This document shows, in pieces, positions 24,009 through 31,897 of a stretch of DNA of 38,071 nucleotides. The stretch covers positions 1 through 38,071 of the forward strand of contig WRGF01000208.1 in the NCBI GenBank assembly GCA_009787345.1, read 5' to 3'. This DNA comes from Turicibacter sp. Its GTDB lineage: Bacteria > Bacillota_I > Bacilli_A > MOL361 > Turicibacteraceae. The notes under the pieces are model-generated. The model saw nothing but the letters and a program-made list of their open reading frames with translations, did not search any database and had not been told where the DNA came from. Position numbers and translations under genes: made by a program. The stretch's first letter is position 1. Every line of letters begins with the position of its first letter.

Positions 24009-25556
24009 CTACATGAGCAACTTTTTGGGATTTAAGGTTATGAGGTAGGCATTCGATAACGTTACGGACAAGAGGATGAGGGCGAAGCCACTGGCTAGGA
24101 ACTGGAGGATGACGGTGGGGGGAAGGTCGAATTGGTAGTTTTCCATCATTTCTTCGACGGTGAAATATCCTGGGGAGAACCAGCCCATGACTTCAAATCC
24201 TGGGACGAAGATGCTGCCTTCTTGTTGCTGGGCGATTTGGCGGGTAGCCTGTTGGCTCACTACTTCCTGATGGAGCAAGGTTTCTGACAAGGCGCTTGCC
24301 AGGAAGCTTCCTGATAGCAGGGACAAACCGATGGCGATGCCCCCCGAGATGAGGATTTCCCATAAGAATTGCAAAAATACCTTCAGTTTAGTTTCTCCAA
24401 GTGCCAGGTAAATCCCTATTTCCTGCTGCCGATCCCGTAAGAGGAATACAATCAGCAACGTAAAGATAAGTATGGATGCCACTAGGGATGCGTTTTGAAT
24501 AAGGGAGGCAATCCAGAGCATATTTTCCATGGCATTGGCCATATCCGCAAAGCTGTTGGACAAGTCCTGGACATACCAGAATCCGGCAGGCACGATTTCC
24601 GACAATTCCTGGGCGAAATCCTCGATGTACAGCGGGTCGTGGAGCAAAAACAGCAACTCCCCCAGAATGCCGTTGTCGTTGCGTGCCTGAATCGCCGTGG
24701 CGATGTCCATGTTTGGGTTAAGGTTATACATCATTTGGACATTTTCCATCATGTTGAAATTCCATGCCCGACCCGCCAAGTCAAATGGGACGTACACTTG
24801 ATTGGTGATTTCCCATTCCAGCATAGAGTCCATCCACTCGTCGCCAGTGGTAATCCCCCGCCCCACTTCAAAAATCCCGATGACTTCCAACTCGTAGATT
24901 TCCTGATAACGGATGTCCTCGTCGGCATAAAAAGTAAACCCGGCGGGACGGATGGCGTGTTGCTCGTAGGTGTTGTTTTCCAACTGGAAGCGGGAACCCA
25001 CCATCAGGCGGTTCAGCTGGGCAAATTCACGGGAAATCAGGGCATAACTTTGATTCCCTTCCAACTCCAATTCGGATTCAGATAATGTCCGTCCATAAAG
25101 AATGTTGACTAGCCCCGCATTCAAGTCGCCAAATTGAGGGCGGTTCACCCCCTTGACCTGAATGGGCTGGTTCCCCGCATCCACCATACCATGTGCATCC
25201 CCAACCAACTCCAGCTGGCGGTTATACATGGTTGCCACCAAGGTATTTTCCACTTCAGAAACATAAGGCAGGCTTCCCAGCCGCTCAACCATTTCAGGGG
25301 TAATCATGCTCGAAATATTCCACGCAATCCATTCTTCTTCAGTGAGTTCCCACTCCTCCGTGGCAGCCCTGTCTTGTTGGATGGTCACAACCGGTGGCAG
25401 CATCCGCCGCAGATTCCGATGGGAACTGACGACTGCCTGCTGAATTCCCATAGCCCCCACAATCAGGTTCCCAAGAATAAAAGCCATCACGAAGAAAGCG
25501 GCACTTTTTTTGTAATTCCGGGCAAGGCTAATTAAACTTCTTTTTAAGGTTCCCAT
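24009..25556 (-). CDS. FtsX/MacB-like ABC transporter permease
   Basis: Membrane protein of 515 residues with the same layout as the permease of locus A: basic head (RSLISLARNYKKS), first span (about 19-40), extracytoplasmic domain, three C-terminal spans, and the end TLNPKKLLM. After span 2 it keeps the full cytoplasmic coupling stretch RQQEIGIYLALGETKLKVFL. The start lies 29 bases inside the upstream permease gene, so the two are translated together. No ATPase gene is near. With the 471-residue partner it could form a heterodimer. Confidence 0.86.
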   Translation of the reverse strand: MGTLKRSLISLARNYKKSAAFFVMAFILGNLIVGAMGIQQAVVSSHRNLRRMLPPVVTIQQDRAATEEWELTEEEWIAWNISSMITPEMVERLGSLPYVSEVENTLVATMYNRQLELVGDAHGMVDAGNQPIQVKGVNRPQFGDLNAGLVNILYGRTLSESELELEGNQSYALISREFAQLNRLMVGSRFQLENNTYEQHAIRPAGFTFYADEDIRYQEIYELEVIGIFEVGRGITTGDEWMDSMLEWEITNQVYVPFDLAGRAWNFNMMENVQMMYNLNPNMDIATAIQARNDNGILGELLFLLHDPLYIEDFAQELSEIVPAGFWYVQDLSNSFADMANAMENMLWIASLIQNASLVASILIFTLLIVFLLRDRQQEIGIYLALGETKLKVFLQFLWEILISGGIAIGLSLLSGSFLASALSETLLHQEVVSQQATRQIAQQQEGSIFVPGFEVMGWFSPGYFTVEEMMENYQFDLPPTVILQFLASGFALILLSVTLSNAYLITLNPKKLLM

Positions 25557-26943
25557 GCTCCAACCCCTTTGCCTTCGTTTTTTTGAATGGGATTAAACGT
25601 CCCGCAATTTGGCTTGCCAGTAAAATCCCTGCTGCGATAAGGGTATACATCCCTAAAAATTGGAGGTTCCATCCGCTATGATTCAAATAAAGTTCGTCCC
25701 AAAGCAGTTCCTGGGCAAAGAAAAAGTCAATGAAATTCACCCAAAGGAATGCGGATTCGTTAATGGAGGGCGCAGAGAATATCCCTTGGCTGCTTAAATA
25801 GAAGTTGGCTGCTTGATAGCCCAAAAATAAAGCGATGGAAAAACCAACCAATGAAGCAATTAATCCGTCTTTTCGAGTAAATATCAAGACAATGAAAGCT
25901 AGGATACTTGTTGAAATTAAAACTAATGCAGCCAGGCTTTCCATCTGCCAAAGCTGACGGTGGTTTTCTAAAAATTCAAAGCGGTCTTGAAAATGCAAGC
26001 GGTTAAATAAATTATAAAATGGCGGTAAAATCTCCTCAGCCGCTTCCAAAAAACTAGTCATATACGAAAAATTGTTCAATAAAAACAATGAGGTGTCGTC
26101 CCTTAAACTTCTTTCCGTGGGTGAATACGACTGAAGGAACTCCCTCGCTTGTTCAATGACGGGATGAGGGACAAAAATTAGGCCATTCATTTCCATTTTC
26201 ATGGTGCTTTCATCAATTTGCATTCTACCTCTGTCTGCTGAATCAGGAGTAAGATAATCAAAAATCCCGATAATTTCAAAAGTTTTAGGCTGTGTGGCAA
26301 CCAAATTGTCTTCCCGGAAAAGTGAGAAAAAGCCAAGTTCCATTTCTGTCGCCCAATCGAAAATATACAGGGAATTATCCAATGTGAAAGTCCCATTTAA
26401 GCTTAAATTGTTTAGGGTGGCAAATTGGCGGGAAATAATGGCTACTGGTGCTCCGTCACTATTTTCTATTTCCTCTTGTGAAAAGGAACGCCCTTCGGAA
26501 AGTTCAACAACCCCTTGTTGCAAAAATAAAAATTCTGGGGACTGCACCCCGTAGACTTCAAATGAGTTAGCCAAGGGTTCCGTAATTTCTGGAGCGTGAG
26601 GATTAAAAGCCATGGGTAAGAGGTTCTGCAATTCATGACTGAAAAAACGTTGGATTTGGTCAAATTCTGCTTGCTGAACATATGTGAGGTCTGAAATTCT
26701 TTGGAATATTTCGGATGTCAGGGGGACATGGTATTGCTCTCTAAACTCTCCCGATTCCACTCCTAAGTAACCTAACACCGCATCTTCGTCCATCCCGATG
26801 GTCAGAATCGGTAGTGTTGCATTTTCAATTTCTGCGTTGATGTTGGATGTCAGTTGGACGATGAATAATGATGCTGAAATTATCGTGCCTAGGAGTAAGG
26901 GAATTAGCAAGGCGGTGGTCGTTTTGAATCGTCTGATTTTCAT
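25528..26943 (-). CDS. FtsX-like permease lacking the ATPase-coupling segment
   Basis: Membrane protein of 471 residues, a divergent paralogue of the other permeases: N-terminal span (about 10-30), extracytoplasmic domain with GRSFSQEEIENSDGAPVAII and FEIIGIFDYL, then C-terminal spans. Where the relatives read RDR-x2-EIGIYLALGE-x-K-x-KV, this one goes from LIFTRKD straight into LIASLVGFSIALFLG; about 25 residues that contain the coupling helix are missing. It may be a partner that does not touch the ATPase. It follows the small secreted protein gene by about 107 bases. Confidence 0.82.
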   Translation of the reverse strand: MKIRRFKTTTALLIPLLLGTIISASLFIVQLTSNINAEIENATLPILTIGMDEDAVLGYLGVESGEFREQYHVPLTSEIFQRISDLTYVQQAEFDQIQRFFSHELQNLLPMAFNPHAPEITEPLANSFEVYGVQSPEFLFLQQGVVELSEGRSFSQEEIENSDGAPVAIISRQFATLNNLSLNGTFTLDNSLYIFDWATEMELGFFSLFREDNLVATQPKTFEIIGIFDYLTPDSADRGRMQIDESTMKMEMNGLIFVPHPVIEQAREFLQSYSPTERSLRDDTSLFLLNNFSYMTSFLEAAEEILPPFYNLFNRLHFQDRFEFLENHRQLWQMESLAALVLISTSILAFIVLIFTRKDGLIASLVGFSIALFLGYQAANFYLSSQGIFSAPSINESAFLWVNFIDFFFAQELLWDELYLNHSGWNLQFLGMYTLIAAGILLASQIAGRLIPFKKTKAKGLEHGNLKKKFN

Positions 26944-27050
26944 GCGCTCTCTCCTCTAAAGTGATTATATTAGTCATGAATAAAGTCAAATAGGGCTTAT
27001 CACATTTTTTAAAAAAAGATGCGATAAACCCCTTCGATTGTTTTATGGTT

Positions 27051-27338
27051 TTATCTTCCTACCCAACCACTAAAGAAAAACCTAAAACGGGAGCCACCAA
27101 GGTCGACAGTCCCAGCTTCCCTATGCAATGTTCCACTCCAACCATTTTGGTAATAAGTGACGATATTCGGAACAACTTGCGTGACAGGATTAATATCCCG
27201 ATGAACCCTTCTCCACTGCGGATTACTACTTGCACTAGCTGTTGTAGAACCCAACACAAAAACTAATGCGAATGCGGCAACAAGTGTTGCCAAAATGGGT
27301 TTGATGTTTTCTTTCACTTGCTCAAGTTTAATTTTCAT
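27051..27338 (-). CDS. Small secreted protein of locus B
   Basis: Protein of 95 residues. A charged head is followed by LATLVAAFALVFVLGSTTAS and an Ala, a likely Sec signal peptide with an A-x-A site near residue 37. The mature part (about 58 residues) is rich in Arg, Trp, Gly and Ser, with VTYYQNGWSGTLHREAG, a motif style (YY-x-x-G-W/Y-SGTL) I have seen in secreted proteins of Gram-positives. The end is FFFSGWVGR. The start follows AAAAAGGAG. It is in the same position as the 130-residue protein of locus A but does not align with it beyond the signal. A bacteriocin-like or signalling role is possible but unproven. Confidence 0.75.
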   Translation of the reverse strand: MKIKLEQVKENIKPILATLVAAFALVFVLGSTTASASSNPQWRRVHRDINPVTQVVPNIVTYYQNGWSGTLHREAGTVDLGGSRFRFFFSGWVGR

Positions 27339-27434
27339 AGTTTTTTAGCTCCTTTTTCTCCCCGTTGGGAATCATTAATTTTTATTCTTCTGAAACAAGC
27401 CAACTCGCTCAAAAGAGAAAGTTAGCCATCCCCC

Positions 27435-27482
27435 TTAGACCCAAGGGAATAAGCGAGGGTAAAACCAATTCAGTAAAGTCAT
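27435..27482 (-). CDS. Candidate 15-residue signalling peptide
   Basis: A very short open frame encoding MTLLNWFYPRLFPWV, preceded by GAGGAGGTGACGGA, an almost perfect ribosome site with good spacing. It is the first frame of the unit leading to the secreted protein and permeases and is divergent from the Rgg-like regulator. Short hydrophobic peptides encoded divergently next to rgg genes (SHP type) are pheromones of these regulators, and the two Trp and two Pro recall the aromatic character of some such peptides. It is shorter than usual SHPs. It could instead be a leader peptide: a hairpin (GCTAACT...AGTTGGC) follows about 10 bases after its stop. Confidence 0.55.
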   Translation of the reverse strand: MTLLNWFYPRLFPWV

Positions 27483-27593
27483 TCCGTCACCTCCTCATAA
27501 ACTCGTTTCTTGCGAAGATTCTGAGATGACCCTAGCCCATTCCCTTCACCAGAAGAATATATCTTAAAGATACTCCCCTGTAAATCTACGCTT

Positions 27594-27599
27594 ATTATA
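27594..27599 (-). promoter_or_regulatory. -10 box of the locus B unit
   Basis: TATAAT on the minus strand, about 110 bases before the 15-residue peptide gene. No -35 box close to consensus is seen at 16-18 bases, so it may need activation. Confidence 0.4.
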
Positions 27600-27698
27600 A
27601 CACGGAAATTAATCGACTTTAGAAAACGCCATTTTTATGAGCGAAACTTTTTTTATATCCCATTTTTTGGACAAATCGACAAAATAAATGCAACAGCG

Positions 27699-27728
27699 TT
27701 TACATTTGGTAAGGTTTCATGGTACTAT
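27699..27728 (+). promoter_or_regulatory. Promoter of the Rgg-like regulator with operator-like repeat
   Basis: TTTACA (27699-27704), 18 bases, TACTAT (27723-27728). The -35 box is within TTACA-TTT-GGTAA (27700-27712), a near copy of the palindrome before the locus A regulator, and the flanking ACAG and spacing to the start codon are also alike. Confidence 0.5.
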
Positions 27729-27764
27729 AGTTATAAAATAGTAACATCCAAGGGGATGAAAGCA

Positions 27765-28673
27765 ATGGAAGAAACATTACTCGAGATTTTAGCCAACTTA
27801 AGGGAGTCCATTGGATTATCCATTAAAGAAATCCGTAAACGAAAAAAACTGACTCAAGAGGAATTCATTCAAGATTTGGGAAGCCGTAGGCAGCTGGGGA
27901 TTTATGAAGGCGGGAAGAAATCCATGCCTTTGGAAGAATTACTCGTGCTATTAAACGAAAGAAACATTTCGACAGAGGAATTTTTTTACTTAATGGATAA
28001 TGAGCATATATCCATCCGGGAAATCCTATCCTTAGATTTATCCTGGAATATTGCCCGCCGTAATTTAGATGGTCTGAAAAAAATCAAGAAAAAAGCCCTG
28101 AATTTATACGAAACTCAGGGGACTGTCTTTTTTTTACACACTGCTGCTATGGCACAAGCCAATATTACGTTATTGAACACCAATAACGATTACGAAGCCG
28201 CACGTAAAGAAATCACATCCGTTAAGGAATATTTGCTAACATCCAATAGTTTTTTCTTTTATGACCTAATCCTGCTAAGCCAGTGCCTGTTTCTTTTTGA
28301 AATAAAAGATGCTCTCTCCCTCGTCAAAAAAGGAGTGACGACCCTTGATGAGCACTATGATTTTTATAAACATAAGCTAGTGGGGACTGCACTTATCCTC
28401 AACCTGGCAATTTATGCTTTGGATTTCCCGGAATACCTGCGTTACTCGTTAGAATATTCAAAAAAAGCAGAGCAAAGCAGCATTGACCAAAATAGTCTTG
28501 CTGGTTCAGTTTTATCTCAAATTATTTATCAAGTGGCTTGCTTCAAAATCGGTAACGGCTTGTATGATTACGGGCGACTGGTGGAGTTGTTAGAGATTTA
28601 TAAGACCTGTGGGTGGTTGACGGACTATGAACAAAACAAAGTATTCATTGAAAAACATGGAATCCGGTTATAA
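27765..28673 (+). CDS. Rgg/GadR/MutR-like HTH regulator
   Basis: Protein of 302 residues. The N-terminal helix-turn-helix includes KEIRKRKKLTQEEFIQDLGS followed by IYEGGKKSMPLEELLVLL and NISTEEFFYL, the typical reading of Rgg/GadR/MutR regulators. The rest is helical and repeat-like, the peptide-binding part in this group. I start at the ATG at 27765, nine bases after AAGGGG; the ATG at 27756 overlaps that ribosome site. No small gene follows it, unlike locus A; the candidate peptide is on the divergent side, as is usual for Rgg/SHP pairs. It ends at a strong terminator. Confidence 0.85.
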   Translation: MEETLLEILANLRESIGLSIKEIRKRKKLTQEEFIQDLGSRRQLGIYEGGKKSMPLEELLVLLNERNISTEEFFYLMDNEHISIREILSLDLSWNIARRNLDGLKKIKKKALNLYETQGTVFFLHTAAMAQANITLLNTNNDYEAARKEITSVKEYLLTSNSFFFYDLILLSQCLFLFEIKDALSLVKKGVTTLDEHYDFYKHKLVGTALILNLAIYALDFPEYLRYSLEYSKKAEQSSIDQNSLAGSVLSQIIYQVACFKIGNGLYDYGRLVELLEIYKTCGWLTDYEQNKVFIEKHGIRL

Positions 28674-28711
28674 AAAGCAGTAGGTACGAAATACCGTACT
28701 ACTGCTTTTTT
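28674..28711 (+). terminator. Terminator of the Rgg-like gene
   Basis: AGCAGTAGGTACG pairs with CGTACTACTGCT (one bulged G) around a six-base loop and is followed by TTTTT. It begins directly after the stop. Confidence 0.85.
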
Positions 28712-28756
28712 GTACGTTGATAATTTCTATCTATAACAGTTGCATTTTCATAATCC

Positions 28757-28786
28757 ATAAAAAAAGAGCCTGCCAAGGCAGACCCT
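28757..28786 (-). terminator. Terminator of the yabR gene
   Basis: On the minus strand GTCTGCC-TT-GGCAGGC is followed by TCTTTTTTT, 13 bases after the yabR stop. Confidence 0.85.
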
Positions 28787-28798
28787 AACCCAAGTTGC

Positions 28799-29155
28799 CT
28801 AGTTCGAGCGGCGGCGTTGGGATTTCATATTTTTCTTCAAAGTGGTTTGCTTCTCATCGCTCTCTTTTAGGAAGTTAGCAATGCCTTTATCCATATCGAA
28901 AGCTGGTCTTGGTGGGCGTGCGGGACGCTCCGGTTTCATTGAAAGGTTGATTTTCCCTTCCGCTGTTACTTCTTTGACGCGGACCGTGACTTCCTGGCCT
29001 ACGCTCACGACATCTTCCACTTTTTCAACGAACTTGTCGGATAATTCACTGATGTGGACTAAACCTGATTTACCATTTTCCAACTCCACGAATGCACCGA
29101 ACTTTTTTACACTCGTGATTTTACCATTAAGTTTCTGACCAGCTGTAATTGACAT
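28799..29155 (-). CDS. yabR: S1-domain RNA-binding protein YabR
   Basis: Protein of 118 residues with one S1 domain (about 4-72): GQKLNGKITSVKKFGAFVEL, SGLVHISELSDKFV and VRVKEVTAEGKINLS are its strands. The C-terminal part is basic and Pro-rich and ends SQRRRSN. It lies directly after divIC, the position of yabR in Bacillus. RNA binding is expected; the exact role is not settled. The nearest strong ribosome site, AAGGAGG, is 13 bases before the ATG, a little long. Confidence 0.9.
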   Translation of the reverse strand: MSITAGQKLNGKITSVKKFGAFVELENGKSGLVHISELSDKFVEKVEDVVSVGQEVTVRVKEVTAEGKINLSMKPERPARPPRPAFDMDKGIANFLKESDEKQTTLKKNMKSQRRRSN

Positions 29156-29194
29156 AAAGATCGCAAATCCTCCTTGTAGTTTTTACTTTATTTT

Positions 29195-29572
29195 TTAATC
29201 TTCGTGATACTCATAAACGGTTGATTCTGTTTCCCACCTTGGTCCTGAGTCGGTGGAAGTCCTAAAGATGATTTCCCCTGGCAGGGATTTGAAAAAACGT
29301 TCACGAGCCAGCATTGCGACGAAGTCCTCGTCTTCAAGCATGTTGATTTGGGCCTGATAATAGGCATTCAAATCAAGGATGGCTTGATACTGCTGTTGAT
29401 AATGCGCCAGCCGTTCTTCGGCGGCACGCAGTCTTTCCAGTCGGTTGGCATAGGTGAAAATCCCAGCGCCAACGAAAGTCCCGAAAAACAACATCAGGGT
29501 AACCACACGCCTGAGAAACATTTCACGTCTCCGTTGTTTGTTCTTCTTGATGACCGTTAGCTTTCTTGACAC
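29195..29572 (-). CDS. divIC: Cell division protein DivIC
   Basis: Bitopic division protein that works with DivIB and FtsL at the septum. It has 125 residues: a short basic cytoplasmic head (KKNKQRRREMFLRR), one span (about 23-43, TLMLFFGTFVGAGIFTYANR), then a coiled coil (RLERLRAAEERLAHYQQQYQ) and the conserved EDEDFVAMLARERFF and GEIIF. The start used is a GTG that lies 50 bases inside yabQ, after GAAGGTG; the alternative ATG at 29521 would remove the basic head found in relatives. Confidence 0.92.
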   Translation of the reverse strand: MSRKLTVIKKNKQRRREMFLRRVVTLMLFFGTFVGAGIFTYANRLERLRAAEERLAHYQQQYQAILDLNAYYQAQINMLEDEDFVAMLARERFFKSLPGEIIFRTSTDSGPRWETESTVYEYHED

Positions 29573-30053
29573 GTTTATTCACCTTCTTTTTTGAACCCCA
29601 TTTTCCCAAATTAACTAAAGGCGTGACAAAGATAAACTTTAAGAGTTTAAGAATCCATTTAATTATATCAGAAAACAGGCGATAAATAAACAGTATCGGC
29701 GAAATAATTATCACATTGGCAACTTTTTTAATAACGCCCAGGATAAAATAGATGTTTTTCCCCAGCATTTCCAAGTCATTTCGAAATTGCCGCTTCATGA
29801 GCTTAAAATACAGCCCATTGCCAATAAAAAGGGACACAAAGACGAACATGTGCATTTGTCCCTGGTTGACATTGTAAAGGTAGAGGTAAGTAAGGGGGAC
29901 GAGGATCGACCAATAGATGACCATGGTTATGACGCGGTTTGGCTTGTGGCGCATGTCGCCCTTGATGATGTTGACGCCATCGTAGGTGATTCCGATGAAT
30001 GCACCGTACAATATCATGTGTATGAATAAGTCGAACTGGGTGTGCAGGTTCAT
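29523..30053 (-). CDS. yabQ: Sporulation membrane protein YabQ
   Basis: Membrane protein of 176 residues needed in Bacillus for spore cortex formation. Several hydrophobic segments occupy the first 75 residues (for example FIHMILYGAFIGITYDGVNI and MVIYWSILVPLTYLYLYNV), and the C-terminal part is basic with one more hydrophobic stretch. The ATG overlaps the yabP stop (ATGA). Family and place between yabP and divIC are as in Bacillus; in that organism the pair is expressed in the mother cell. Confidence 0.92.
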   Translation of the reverse strand: MNLHTQFDLFIHMILYGAFIGITYDGVNIIKGDMRHKPNRVITMVIYWSILVPLTYLYLYNVNQGQMHMFVFVSLFIGNGLYFKLMKRQFRNDLEMLGKNIYFILGVIKKVANVIIISPILFIYRLFSDIIKWILKLLKFIFVTPLVNLGKWGSKKKVNKRVKKANGHQEEQTTET

Positions 30054-30370
30054 TTAAAAAGTTTGCTCAAAATCCCTTTGGACTCTGACCCGTTCACAAG
30101 ATGGATGTCGTCGTATTCATAACCGGTGATGTGCCCGATAATCGCCAATTCCCCTTTTTCCAAGTCCAGGTTTTTCAGTTCCAGATCATTTCCCCTAACG
30201 CTAAGGACCCCCATGGTTGTTTCGATGGTGAACAATTCGGAATCAAAAGCCAGCAATTTGCGGATGCCGGTGATTTCCAGAAGCTTGCGCTCTTTCATGC
30301 TGATTTGATGATGCCCAAGGATGCTCGACGTGCTATGGGTTGCCCTGGATTCCCGTTCATAAATGTTCAT
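30050..30370 (-). CDS. yabP: Sporulation protein YabP
   Basis: Protein of 106 residues; in Bacillus it is needed, with YabQ, for cortex formation. The YabP-type fold is seen in HQISMKERKLLEITGIRKLL, FDSELFTIETTMGVLSVRG and NDLELKNLDLEKGELAIIGH. The start follows GGGAGGGA. It is the first gene of the yabP-yabQ-divIC-yabR run. Mother-cell expression is expected from the family; I could not identify a sigma-E promoter with confidence. Confidence 0.93.
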   Translation of the reverse strand: MNIYERESRATHSTSSILGHHQISMKERKLLEITGIRKLLAFDSELFTIETTMGVLSVRGNDLELKNLDLEKGELAIIGHITGYEYDDIHLVNGSESKGILSKLFK

Positions 30371-30554
30371 GTAATTCCCTCCCGTGCTAGATGTTTTTAC
30401 TAGCTTATGACGGGCGTTTCAGGAAAATGACAACTAGCTAAGCCCCTTCCCACAAACCAAATCCAACTAGCATTTTCCCGGAAAAAGAATGCTGAAATAT
30501 CTATTATTTTGAATGTGATGCACCGATGCTGTCTAAAGTTATGGAAATTTGGCC

Positions 30555-31279
30555 TCACTCCCTTGCCACGGAGGTTTGGGCGAAAATCCCTGGCAAGTCC
30601 GTGTTGATAGCAGATGGCAAGGTCCTTTGGTTGAACCGGTCAGTAGCATTTCTCAGTTGGGAATTGACATTGTTATAGACGTTAAGTACTGCCTGATTGG
30701 CACGGTTAAGTTCATGGGCGAGAACATTGCTATCGGTTTCTAGTTCTCTACGGTTTCTGCTCAACTCATAAATTTGCTCATTAAGGGAGGAAATCCTAGC
30801 ATTAGCCCCATCTAAATCGTATACGAGTTCCTCTGTGCGTCGTTGGAGGCTTATAATATCGGTTTCCAACGTGTCGATTAGTTCCCGAAGGGTGGCTATC
30901 TCAGCACTATCTTCTTCAAGTTCTAAAATCCGCTCCTCCAATCTGGCGGCAAACCCCACCTTAAATTCTATGATTCCTTGATTGTATTCTAATTCATCTT
31001 CTTTTTCTGCGATTAGCAATTCCTTGCCGTCCAACTGAAATTCCAACCCTTCGATTTCGGTTACCAGCTGTAGCATTTTTTCCTCGGCGTTGTTACGGAA
31101 TAGATTATGGCGGGCCAGCATTTGCTGGGATTCACTGGTCAAGTTGTTGACCATATTGGTTAAATGGTTCACATTATTATTGACGGCATTTAAATAATGC
31201 CCTCCTCTCCAACTGCTCCCCCAACGACTGTGGATGTCACAACGATCGAGCCCACAGCCCTAAGCATTAATTTCTTCAT
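30555..31279 (-). CDS. Secreted coiled-coil protein with frameshift
   Basis: A gene not found between yabO and yabP in Bacillus. A strong GGGAGG site precedes an ATG at 31279 that starts MKKLMLRAVGSIVVTSTVVG, a signal-peptide-like head, but this frame stops at residue 29. In the -1 frame an open reading continues for about 205 residues (30555-31172 from its first GTG) as a long coiled coil, for example LEERILELEEDSAEIATLRE, and ends at a TGA at 30555. One added G in the G5 tract at 31218-31222 would join both parts into a 241-residue exported coiled-coil protein. No start with a ribosome site is seen in the second frame alone. Function unknown. Confidence 0.6.
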
Positions 31280-31553
31280 GTCTCTCGCCTCCCAGTTTTA
31301 CCCGCCACCGATTTCCCAAACGGGTTATGGTCATACCATTTTACTATATGCGACTTTTTCACTCATTATTCGCATCAGTGATTTGAAAATTTGTATATCC
31401 TTTTACATACCAATTATTCCAGTAATTAACATTATAGCACTCCATCTCTACCCTGACAATATTGTCAGTATAACTTTTTTCCTTTCATTGCATTTTCAGA
31501 TAATTTGGGGTATTTTGCGTCCCGAAAACACTATCAAAACCCTATTTTTCTAT
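31280..31553. other. AT-rich intergenic region
   Basis: No gene is visible on either strand. It separates yabO from the coiled-coil gene and must hold the promoter of the latter. Its base composition is clearly richer in A and T than the flanking genes. Confidence 0.4.
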
Positions 31554-31587
31554 AAAAAAAAGCACCCTTGAATGGCTTCAAAAGTGC
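31554..31587 (-). terminator. Terminator after yabO
   Basis: On the minus strand GCACTTTTGAA and TTCAAGGGTGC pair (two G-U pairs) around GCCA and are followed by eight Ts. It begins 13 bases after the yabO stop and separates yabM-yabN-yabO from the genes downstream. Confidence 0.85.
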
Positions 31588-31600
31588 ATACTTTAAAGTT

Positions 31601-31897
31601 TTAAAATGCTTCTATTTCAGGCATATCCTCAACCCGAGGGCGCTCCACCCGTTCCTCGGATATCAGGTCGTACATGAGCTGGGCATCTTGTTTTTTAGTG
31701 GAATCCTTAATGTCCGTTATCCGGATTTTGACCGTTTTGTTGCCATAATAAAGGGTCAGTTCGTCCCCCACTTTAACCGTGTTGCTGGATTTGGCAACCT
31801 TGCCATTGATTTCAATGCGGCCTTTGTCTGCTACTTCTTTTGCTAATGTGCGTCGCTTGATGAGACGGGAGACTTTTAAGTATTTATCTAATCTCAT
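31601..31897 (-). CDS. rqcP: S4-domain protein RqcP (YabO)
   Basis: RNA-binding protein that works with RqcH in ribosome-associated quality control, stabilising P-site tRNA on stalled 50S subunits. The start is the ATG at 31897, seven bases after AAGGAAGT, giving 98 residues that begin [20 protein letters not shown], the classical S4 reading, followed by [20 protein letters not shown]. The C-terminal tail ([18 protein letters not shown]) is longer than usual. The start overlaps the yabN end by 14 bases. Confidence 0.93.
   Translation of the reverse strand: MRLDKYLKVSRLIKRRTLAKEVADKGRIEINGKVAKSSNTVKVGDELTLYYGNKTVKIRITDIKDSTKKQDAQLMYDLISEERVERPRVEDMPEIEAF

Noticed and set aside
27051-27338. 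A lactococcin 972-type bacteriocin
   Set aside because: Size and signal peptide fit, but I could not align the mature part with that family with confidence.
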